From Maritimibacter harenae (GTDB taxonomy: Bacteria > Pseudomonadota > Alphaproteobacteria > Rhodobacterales > Rhodobacteraceae), in assembly GCF_009882975.1 (NCBI RefSeq), contig NZ_WTUX01000019.1:365263-429262 (forward strand): a stretch of 64,000 nt of DNA, written 5' to 3'. The notes beneath the pieces are model-generated. The model was not told the origin of the DNA and ran no database searches. It saw only the letters and a program-made list of their open reading frames with translations. Position 1 is the stretch's first letter. Every line of letters begins with the position of its first letter. The position numbers and the translations under genes are program-made. Below are positions 35,625 through 42,700 of the stretch, piece by piece.

Positions 35625-35649
35625 GGGCGGGGTGAAACCCCGCCCTACG
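35625..35649 (-). repeat. REP element 2 / terminator after the lipoprotein gene
   Basis: GGGCGGGG (35625-35632), TGAAA, CCCCGCCC (35638-35645), then TACG. The reverse complement begins CGTAGG, so it is a REP of the same class as 34984-35011 in opposite orientation. It starts five bases after the lipoprotein stop codon and its eight-base stem would also work as a transcription terminator. Confidence 0.8.
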
Positions 35650-35665
35650 TCACCCCGCCACACCA

Positions 35666-36265
35666 TCACGACGTCAAATCCACCCCCGGCACGAACCGCG
35701 CGTCGCGATGCACGGAGGAATACGGCCAATCCTCGGGCCGGTCGACGAACCCGTGCTTCACCGGGTTCATCCAGCAATACCGAAGATGCGCCGCGAAATC
35801 GGCCTCGTCCCGGATGTGGTGCTCCCAGAACCGCCGCTGCCAGACCGCCTGTTCCCGCTTCGCCACCCGTAGGCCGGGCTTCAGCCCGGCATATCGCCCG
35901 GAGTGCACAACGGGATACTCGGTCGGGATCGGGGTGGCCGGTTTTGGCGGTTCTGCCGGGCTGAAGCCCGGCCTACGGGGCGTGGATACGGCCTCCTCCC
36001 GCAAACTCCGCGTGAACCGCGCCTTGATCGCACCCCACCGCGTCGAATAATCCGCGTCCCCCTCGGGCATGACCCAGATGCAATGCATGTGGTCGGGCAG
36101 GACGACCCAGGCCTCGACCCCGAACCACCGCTCCGCCCGCGTCCGCGCGACGGCGGCGCGCAGCCGGTCGATCTCTTCCACCAGAAGCCGCCCGCCGCGT
36201 GTGGCGAGGGTGACGGTGAAGAACACGCGGGCGCCGGGGCGGCGGGGGCGCAGGTAGGTGGACAT
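35666..36265 (-). CDS. REP-associated tyrosine transposase (RAYT)
   Basis: 199-residue single-strand DNA transposase of the IS200/IS605-related Y1 family. The HUH-type metal motif is LPDHMHCIW (His59, His61) and the catalytic Tyr163 lies in YCWMNPVKHGFV; WQRRFWEHHIRDEADF is the family signature. Start at 36265 is chosen because MSTYLRPRR aligns with the usual N-terminus. Residues about 96-134 (RRPGFSPAEP...AGLKPGLRV) are not part of the normal fold: they are encoded by a REPIN inserted in frame. The catalytic core on both sides is intact, so the protein may still be active. Confidence 0.92.
   Translation of the reverse strand: MSTYLRPRRPGARVFFTVTLATRGGRLLVEEIDRLRAAVARTRAERWFGVEAWVVLPDHMHCIWVMPEGDADYSTRWGAIKARFTRSLREEAVSTPRRPGFSPAEPPKPATPIPTEYPVVHSGRYAGLKPGLRVAKREQAVWQRRFWEHHIRDEADFAAHLRYCWMNPVKHGFVDRPEDWPYSSVHRDARFVPGVDLTS
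35866..35979. repeat. REPIN (two inverted REPs) inside the RAYT coding region
   Basis: REP 3 (35866-35891) and REP 4 (35954-35979) are perfect 26-base reverse complements. Each has GTAG next to a stem of GCCGGGCT/AGCCCGGC with a two-base loop. They enclose a 62-bp spacer; the whole unit is 114 bp, exactly 38 codons, and keeps the transposase frame open. The arrangement is the standard REPIN form mobilised by RAYTs. Confidence 0.9.
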
Positions 36266-36306
36266 GCGCCGAGGCTGGGCGCGCAAGGTTAAGCGCGGGT
36301 TAATCG

Positions 36307-36669
36307 TCACCGCCCCAGCCACCGCCGCCACCCCGGCTTCGCCGTGGACACCGAGAGCGGCTCGGCCGGCGGCAGCAGGTGGGCGTATTCCGGCTTCTTC
36401 TGCCAGTTCAGCCCCAGCCGCTTGTCGGTCTTCGGATCGACCGGCCCCCAGACCCAGTCCTCGTCCCAGGTCCAGAACAGCTCGAACAGGTCGTGGGCGA
36501 CGAGGGCGGCGACGGGTTTGCGGTGCCGGCGGATGATCACCTTGCGCCCGTTCACCTCGACCTCGCGGATGAGCTGGGTCAGCTCCGGGCGCACCCGGGT
36601 GAGCGGGATGAACAGCCGCTCCCGGATCGGGTAGGGGCTCTCGGCGTTGCGGTCGTAGAACAGGGCCAT
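36307..36669 (-). CDS. Phd/YefM-like antitoxin-fold protein
   Basis: 120 residues. Residues about 20-65 (LTRVRPELTQLIREVEVNGRKVIIRRHRKPVAALVAHDLFELF) have the Phd/YefM pattern: short strand, helix, basic hairpin KVIIRRHRKPVAALV. The C-terminal half is Trp-rich (WTWDEDWVWGP) and unlike the usual antitoxin tail, so a different role is possible. No toxin gene is adjacent. It has an AAAGGAG ribosome binding site and lies 41 bp upstream of the RAYT on the same strand, so the two may be co-transcribed. Confidence 0.6.
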   Translation of the reverse strand: MALFYDRNAESPYPIRERLFIPLTRVRPELTQLIREVEVNGRKVIIRRHRKPVAALVAHDLFELFWTWDEDWVWGPVDPKTDKRLGLNWQKKPEYAHLLPPAEPLSVSTAKPGWRRWLGR

Positions 36670-36692
36670 GCGGGGTCTCCTTTCGGGGCGCG

Positions 36693-36769
36693 GAAAGTTT
36701 AAACTGGCCCCTCCGGACGGGGTCGAAAGTTTGAACTGCCCCCCGAAAACACCCCGGAAAGTTTAAGCT
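36693..36769 (+). repeat. Three-copy GAAAGTTTRARCT repeat with 32-bp spacing
   Basis: GAAAGTTTAAACT begins at 36693, GAAAGTTTGAACT at 36725 and GAAAGTTTAAGCT at 36757, so copies start exactly 32 bp apart. G/C-rich spacers containing CCCC separate them. They fill the 157-bp gap between the Phd-like gene and the dodecin gene. Such regularly spaced AT cores look like protein-binding sites or the multiple terminal repeats of an IS21-type element end. Confidence 0.6.
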
Positions 36770-36826
36770 TTCGCCGCCCGGGCGCGCGCCGTGCTACACT
36801 GGCCGGGCAACCAAAGGAGGTTTCCC

Positions 36827-37036
36827 ATGTCCCATGTCTACCCCGTGACCGAGGTCTACGGCTCGTCCCCCGACAGCATCGACGACGCCATCCGCCAGGC
36901 GGTGAAGGCCGCCTCGAGCTCGGTCCGGCACATCGAGTGGTTCGAGGTGTCCGAGATCCGTGGCCATGTCGAGAACGGCGAGGTGGCGCATTTCCAGGTG
37001 GGCGTGAAGCTGGGTTTCCGGCTCGACGAAGGCTAG
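36827..37036 (+). CDS. Dodecin family flavoprotein
   Basis: 69 residues, the usual dodecin length, starting at the ATG directly after AAAGGAGG. The fold is a single helix packed on three strands: VYPVTEVYGSSPDSIDDAIRQAV, HIEWFEVSEIRGHV, and VAHFQVGVKLGFRL. The Trp in IEWFEV is the residue that stacks on the flavin. Twelve subunits form a hollow shell that stores or buffers riboflavin/FMN and protects against flavin photochemistry. Unlinked to flavin genes here. Confidence 0.92.
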   Translation: MSHVYPVTEVYGSSPDSIDDAIRQAVKAASSSVRHIEWFEVSEIRGHVENGEVAHFQVGVKLGFRLDEG

Positions 37037-37190
37037 GGAAACGACCGGCGAAGTCCTGCCGATTTGCAGGTGATAACTCAATGATCACAAGGGGTTGTGC
37101 GTTCGCTGCGGCCCCTTGGAACGCGGGCCCTTTGGCCCTAGGATCATCGGCCACCGGGCGCCTCCCGCGCCCGGCTGAAGGATTGGCCCC

Positions 37191-38429
37191 ATGACCCTGC
37201 TTCGCCTGTTTCTCGTCCTCGCGACCCTCCTGGCCGGCCCCGCCACGGCCCAGGACCGCGCCGCCGTCGAGCGGCAGTTCCAGGCGTGGCTCGAGGACAC
37301 CCTGTGGCCGCGCGCCCAGGCCGAAGGCATCTCCCGCCCCACTTTCAACACCGCCTTCGACAACGTCACCCTGAACTGGGATCTCCCCAACCTCGTCCCC
37401 CCCGGCGCCGATCCGCATCCGGATGAGCCGTCCCGCCAGGCGGAATTCGGCAATCCTTCCAACTACTTCCGGGCTCCCGCCGTCGACGGCGCGACCGAGG
37501 TGGGCCGGGTGATGGCGCGCCGTCATGCCGAGACGCTCGCGCGGGTCGAGGCCGAAACCGGCGTGCCCGGACGCATCCTCCTGGCCATCTGGGGCCGCGA
37601 AAGCGGCTTCGGCCGCGTCCCGATCCGCCACGACGCCTTCGAAGTGCTGGGCACCAAGGCCTTCATGAGCACCCGCGCCCCTTATTTCACGGGCGAATTG
37701 ATCGCCGCGCTGAAGATCGCGGAGGCCGGGGACATCGCCCCGGACGAAATGAAGAGCAGCTGGGCCGGCGCGCTCGGCCAGCCGCAATTCATGCCCACCA
37801 ACGTCCTCGCCCACGCCAAGGACGGCGACGGCGACGGCCGCGCGGACATCTGGAATTCCGAGGCCGACACCCTCGCCTCCATCGGCGCCTACCTGGCCCA
37901 CCACGGCTGGGTCACCGGCCGCGACTGGGGGTTCGAGGTGCGCGTGCCGGACAACGTGAGCTGCACGTTGGAAGGCCCCGACCAGGCCCGCCCCATCTCG
38001 GAATGGGTGGACATGGGCGTGACCCGCGTCTCGGGCCGCCCGTTCCCTGACCACGAGCTCGAAGGCGACGGCATGCTGGTCATGCCCGTCGGCCGCCACG
38101 GCCCCGCCTTCATCGCGACGCCGAATTTCTACGTTCTGAAGGACTACAACACGAGCGACCTCTACGCGCTCTTCGTGGGCCATATCGGCGACCGGATCGC
38201 CTATGGCATGGGTGATTTCCATGCGGGCTGGGACGAGATCGACGGGCTCTACCGCTCCGACATCGCCGCGATCCAGGAGGCGCTGGTGGCGCGCGGACAC
38301 GACGTTGGCGGGGTCGACGGGCTGCCTGGGTTCAAGACCCGGCGCGCCATCGGGCGCTGGCAGGAGGAGGCGGGCCGCACGGCGACCTGTTTTCCCGAGA
38401 CGGGCATGCAAGAGGCGCTGGGCGGCTGA
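37191..38429 (+). CDS. Lytic murein transglycosylase (MltB-type) with peptidoglycan-binding domain
   Basis: 412 residues. Signal peptide MTLLRLFLVLATLLAGPATAQ ends at about residue 21. The SLT_2/GH103 catalytic domain (about 25-325) has the active Glu in AIWGRESGFGR, plus GALGQPQFMPTN and FVGHIGDRIA. A C-terminal PG_binding_1 module (about 350-410, IAAIQEALVARGHDVGGVDGLPG) targets the wall. It cleaves the MurNAc-GlcNAc bond to a 1,6-anhydro product in the periplasm. Its stop is 7 bp from the convergent adhesin gene. Confidence 0.92.
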   Translation: MTLLRLFLVLATLLAGPATAQDRAAVERQFQAWLEDTLWPRAQAEGISRPTFNTAFDNVTLNWDLPNLVPPGADPHPDEPSRQAEFGNPSNYFRAPAVDGATEVGRVMARRHAETLARVEAETGVPGRILLAIWGRESGFGRVPIRHDAFEVLGTKAFMSTRAPYFTGELIAALKIAEAGDIAPDEMKSSWAGALGQPQFMPTNVLAHAKDGDGDGRADIWNSEADTLASIGAYLAHHGWVTGRDWGFEVRVPDNVSCTLEGPDQARPISEWVDMGVTRVSGRPFPDHELEGDGMLVMPVGRHGPAFIATPNFYVLKDYNTSDLYALFVGHIGDRIAYGMGDFHAGWDEIDGLYRSDIAAIQEALVARGHDVGGVDGLPGFKTRRAIGRWQEEAGRTATCFPETGMQEALGG

Positions 38430-38436
38430 TCCGGGT

Positions 38437-41400
38437 CTACGCGATCGCCGGCTGCACCGTGACCTCGTCGTCGATCCCGAGCGTCGCCAGCACGGTCCCG
38501 CCGTCCACGTATTGATAGATGTCGAGCGTGTTGCCGTTGCCGTCCGCGACGCCCGCCTGGTCGAGAACCCAGTCGCCGCTCGCCCCGGCCTCCAGCGTCA
38601 CGCTGTCCCCGGCCTCGCCCAGGATCGTGGCGCTTTCGGCCAGCGCCGCGTCGAGCAGGGTTTCGAGGTCCGTATCGGCCGTGGTCGAGAGCGCGATCAC
38701 GTCGTCATGGGAAATCGACAGCGCGTCGGCCTCTCCGTTCGACAGGTCTACCGCCTCGATGTCGGAGCCCGCCAGGGTGGCGATCAGGTCCCCGTCGGCG
38801 TGGATGCCCGTCGCGAACGCGAGCAGGTCGCGTCCCGCGCCGCCGTCGTAGCTGTCGGCTCCGAGGTCCTCGATCAGCGTGTCGTCGCCGTCGCCGGCAT
38901 GGATGAAATCGTCTCCCGCACCTCCCGAGAGGACATCGTCGCCCCCGAAGCCCAGAATCACGTCGTTCCCGTCACCGCCCGAGATATCGTCCGCCAGGTC
39001 GCTGCCCAACAGAAGGTCGGACTTCGCCGTTCCGGCCACGTCCTGCGCGGCGGCATTCTTCGAGATCAGTTCGACCGAGTTGATCGTCACCTGGTCGTCG
39101 GTCGTGTCGGTGTCCCCGTCGAGGTCGAAGGTCGCCGTGGCATTGAACAGGTTGTCCTCGCCCAACAGGTCGCCGATCCCGTCGATGTCGGCGAGGGCCA
39201 GGTCGTAGTTCAGGCCGTCTGAGACGAGCGCCGGGCTGTCTTCGTCGGCGATGACTTGGGGACCGGTACCGTCAGCGTCCAGCTTCAATGCAAAATCGAC
39301 CAACTTTGCCGCCAAGAGTCCTGAGGAGTTGAAGGCAGCGTAAAGAGAGTCCGTGTTATCTACTTCAATCGATGAACCATCGCTGTCCAGGTCTTCCAGG
39401 CGGTCCAAGTCAGATTGAGATACGTTATCGCCAATCCAGAACGTTTCGATTTCGAGGTTCGGGGTGGCCGCTTCAAGGGCATCGCGCGATGAAGACCAGT
39501 TGTCGCTGGGCGCACCATCCGTAATGAAATACAATAGGTTGGTGGTGTCGGGATCACTGGGGTTAAAGAAATCATTAGCGCGGTCGATCGGTGGCCCCCA
39601 AGATGTCCCGCCGCCGTTGTAGGTTAGGGCGTCGATAAAGGGCAGCACGACGGTTTCAGCGTTTGCGAGTGTAAAGTCGGCTGAATTTGGCTGCGTGTGG
39701 CTGTCACCTTCAGTATCAATTATTTCGTCGTTACTATACCGTTCGATACCGCTGTCGTAATGCAGAATCTGGATATTGACGACGGTATCGGAGCCTTCGA
39801 ACGCCTTAGCCAAATCCTGAATGGTGGCATAGACGGCGGCCTTCATTGTTTCGAAATTGGTACTCCCAATCGATCCGGACCCGTCTAGCGCGAATGAGAT
39901 GTTAATCACGTCGCTTTGCACGTCGTTGACACCGATAGCGACATTGCCGGCCGGGTTGCCGCCCTCGGCTTCCTCGGAAACCTTCAGCGTCACCGTCTCG
40001 CTGTCGTCGGTCTGCTGGTCGACTTCCACGGAAATCGTCGCCGTGTCCGTGGCGGTCCCGTCGCTCACCACCACCTCGAAACTGTCCAGACCGAAGAAGC
40101 CCGCATCGGCCTCGTAGGTGTAACTGCCGTCTCCGTGCACCGTGACGGTGCCATGGGCCGGGCCGGTGCCCATCGAGAAGGTGAGGTCGTCGCCCTCGAC
40201 ATCGCTCGCCGTCGCCGTGCCCGCGAACACCTCGCCGGCATCCACCTCGATGGTCGCGTCGTCGGCGACCGGGGCGTCGTTCACCGCCGCGACGGAGACA
40301 TCGACACTCCCCGTATCCGTCGCGCCCGCGCCGTCGGTCACGGTGTAGGTGAAGCTGTCGGAGCCGAAGAAGTTCGCATCGGGCGTGTAGCGCAGTTCGC
40401 CGTTCGGGCCGATCTCGACCGTGCCGTGGGCGCCGTCGGTGACCGAAAGGATGGAGACGTCGTCCCCGTCCACGTCGGTCGCGTCGAAGGCCGGGGTCAC
40501 GGTGAGGACGTTGTCCTCGTCGCCCGCCACGGTCTCGTCCGTCGCCTCCGGGGCGTCGTTGACCGGCGCGACGGTGACGGTGATCGTGCCGCTGTCCGAG
40601 GCGCCGTTGCCGTCCGTGACCGTGTAGGTGAAGCTGTCCGTCCCATTGAAATCGTCCGTCGGCGTGTAGGTGAACGTGCCGTCGCCATCATGCGTCACCA
40701 CGCCGTGGCTGCCGTTCGAGACGGAGGCCACGGTGACCGTGTCGCCGTCGACATCGAGCGCCGCGAAGTCGGGCGTGATCTCGACCGCCGTGTCCTCGTC
40801 GGTTTCCGCGGTCTCGTCCACGGCGACCGGCGGGTCGTTCACGGAGGTGACGGTGACGGTGAGGTCGGCGGTATCGCTGTTCCCGTTGCCGTCTGTGACG
40901 GTGTAGCTGATCACCTGCGTGCCGGTGTAGTCGGCGGGCGGGGTGCCGGAGACGGTGCCGTCCTGGGCGATGGTGACGAAGCCGTCGGTGACGGGGGCTG
41001 CGAGGGTGAGGGTGTCGCCGGTGTCGGCGTCGCTGTCGTTGTCGAGGACGTTGAAGCTGAGGGCGCCCGAGTCCTCGGCGACGGTGATCTCGTCGTCGGT
41101 TGCGACCGGGGCGTCCTGCACGGAGGTGACGGTCAGGGTCACGCTGGCGGTGTCGGTGCCGCCGTTTCCGTCTGAGATCGTGTAGGTGAAGCCGTCGGTG
41201 CCGCTGAAATCGGCGTCGGGGGTGTAGGTGTAGGCGCCGCTCGCATTGTCGAGGTCGAGCGTGCCGTTCTGGGGCAGCGAGTTGACGATGACGGAAACGG
41301 GGTGCGCGTCGGCGTCGCTGTCGTTGGCCAGCACGTTGCCGGTGATCGTGCCGTCCTCCGGCCCGGTCGCTTCGTCGTCGCCCGCCTCGGGCAGGGTGTT

Positions 41401-42510
41401 GAGAGGTGCGCCGGTGGTGCCGCCGCCCGATCCCCCGGTTCCGCCGCCCGACCCGTCGCCGGAGGGGGGCGTGCCGTCGTCCGGGTCGCTGTCGTTGCCC
41501 TGGGTTCCGGTCTCCGTGTCGACACCGTCCGGTTCGCTGCCGCCCGAGCTGGAACTCAGTTCGACGAAGGTGCCCCCGGCTTCCACGCGTTCGAAGGCGA
41601 GCGCGTAGGCGCGGGCGGCGTCGAGGAGGAGCGCCTGGTCGTCGGCGAGGTCGTCTGCGGTGCGCACCACTTCGCGGGTTTCGCCCTCGACGGGCGAGAC
41701 GATCCACTTGGTGTCGGTGCTGTCGATGGTGGCGATGAGGTTGCCGGACAGGTCGCGCAGCTCGATCATGCCGGTGCCGCCGTCCGGATCGGTGTTGAGC
41801 GATACCTCGACGGTCGAGACGCCGTCCAGCGTCGTGATCTCCACCAGCACGGTGGTGCCGCGGATGCCCATCGTGGCGGTGGGCGTGTTCACGTCCATGC
41901 CGCCGGTCTTGGCCACTTCGCCGGCGATGAAGACGAAGCCGCCTTCGACGAGCGAGAAGGCCCCGCCGTTGCCCTCCGAGGCGTCGGGGTCATAGACGAG
42001 GTCGTCGATTACCATCCGTGAATTGGCCGCGAGCGTGAAGATCGTGCCGTCGGCGAAGGTGACGGACATCTTGCCGCCCCCGTCGGTGATCAGCACGTCG
42101 TTTTCGTAGATCTTCGCCCCGATATCGAGCTGGACGCGGGTGCCGTCGACGCGTTCCGCGAAGGCGACGCCTTGCAGCGTTTCGACCTGGCCGATTGGGT
42201 CGGCGCCGTCCGGGCCGCCGGCCTGCGCGTATTGTCCCGGGGCGATGGGACCGGCGAGGCGGGCGGCGAGGTCGCCGCGCAGCACCGCGCCGTTGTCGGC
42301 TATAAGATCGGGGGGTGCATCCGCGCGGAAGTAGTCCACCAGTCGCAGGTCCGGCTGGCCGGTCGTTTCGATCACCAGGTCGTGGCCTTCGCGCTGGTAT
42401 TCGGCGGCGAAAATCGCGCGGTCGGGAATGTCGATCGGCGCGTCCGACGCGACATGCAACACGTCCTCCGGCGCGCCCGCGGCGCCGGCGTGGAATTCAA
42501 AATCACGCAT
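38437..42510 (-). CDS. Large FecR-VCBS-VWA-RTX protein (type I-secreted adhesin candidate)
   Basis: 1357 residues, no signal peptide. Domains in order: a FecR-like module (about 105-250, GAKIYENDVLITDGGGKMSV, ending TATMGIRGT); an acidic Gly/Ser linker; five VCBS/cadherin-like repeats of about 93 residues (about 370-840, each with DGNG and TYT strands). Then a von Willebrand A domain (about 867-1070) with MIDAS motif DGSGS, and RTX nonapeptides (about 1170-1220, GGDGND, GGAGDD, GDGDD). RTX with no signal peptide indicates type I secretion. Start at 42510 is the ATG of MRDFEFHAG. Coding of the VWA part is AT-richer than flanks. Confidence 0.88.
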   Translation of the reverse strand: MRDFEFHAGAAGAPEDVLHVASDAPIDIPDRAIFAAEYQREGHDLVIETTGQPDLRLVDYFRADAPPDLIADNGAVLRGDLAARLAGPIAPGQYAQAGGPDGADPIGQVETLQGVAFAERVDGTRVQLDIGAKIYENDVLITDGGGKMSVTFADGTIFTLAANSRMVIDDLVYDPDASEGNGGAFSLVEGGFVFIAGEVAKTGGMDVNTPTATMGIRGTTVLVEITTLDGVSTVEVSLNTDPDGGTGMIELRDLSGNLIATIDSTDTKWIVSPVEGETREVVRTADDLADDQALLLDAARAYALAFERVEAGGTFVELSSSSGGSEPDGVDTETGTQGNDSDPDDGTPPSGDGSGGGTGGSGGGTTGAPLNTLPEAGDDEATGPEDGTITGNVLANDSDADAHPVSVIVNSLPQNGTLDLDNASGAYTYTPDADFSGTDGFTYTISDGNGGTDTASVTLTVTSVQDAPVATDDEITVAEDSGALSFNVLDNDSDADTGDTLTLAAPVTDGFVTIAQDGTVSGTPPADYTGTQVISYTVTDGNGNSDTADLTVTVTSVNDPPVAVDETAETDEDTAVEITPDFAALDVDGDTVTVASVSNGSHGVVTHDGDGTFTYTPTDDFNGTDSFTYTVTDGNGASDSGTITVTVAPVNDAPEATDETVAGDEDNVLTVTPAFDATDVDGDDVSILSVTDGAHGTVEIGPNGELRYTPDANFFGSDSFTYTVTDGAGATDTGSVDVSVAAVNDAPVADDATIEVDAGEVFAGTATASDVEGDDLTFSMGTGPAHGTVTVHGDGSYTYEADAGFFGLDSFEVVVSDGTATDTATISVEVDQQTDDSETVTLKVSEEAEGGNPAGNVAIGVNDVQSDVINISFALDGSGSIGSTNFETMKAAVYATIQDLAKAFEGSDTVVNIQILHYDSGIERYSNDEIIDTEGDSHTQPNSADFTLANAETVVLPFIDALTYNGGGTSWGPPIDRANDFFNPSDPDTTNLLYFITDGAPSDNWSSSRDALEAATPNLEIETFWIGDNVSQSDLDRLEDLDSDGSSIEVDNTDSLYAAFNSSGLLAAKLVDFALKLDADGTGPQVIADEDSPALVSDGLNYDLALADIDGIGDLLGEDNLFNATATFDLDGDTDTTDDQVTINSVELISKNAAAQDVAGTAKSDLLLGSDLADDISGGDGNDVILGFGGDDVLSGGAGDDFIHAGDGDDTLIEDLGADSYDGGAGRDLLAFATGIHADGDLIATLAGSDIEAVDLSNGEADALSISHDDVIALSTTADTDLETLLDAALAESATILGEAGDSVTLEAGASGDWVLDQAGVADGNGNTLDIYQYVDGGTVLATLGIDDEVTVQPAIA

Positions 42511-42700
42511 AAAATGCCCGTCCCGAAAGGATGGTTTGTTCAAAACACCCCGAATCCATACCCGATTCGCGCAAAAATTGCATCTTCGTTGGGGTTTTTC
42601 GGCCCGGTGCCACGCCACCCGGGCCCGGGTTTCACCGGATTGACCATTGACCGGGGGGCAGCCCGCCCGTTTGCTGGGGCAGGGACCTGGCAGGGGACAG

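Noticed and set aside
38880-39010. Tandem GC-rich repeats considered as a CRISPR or minisatellite
   Set aside because: They encode RTX nonapeptides (GGxGxD) in frame; repeat units are degenerate at DNA level and there are no spacers.
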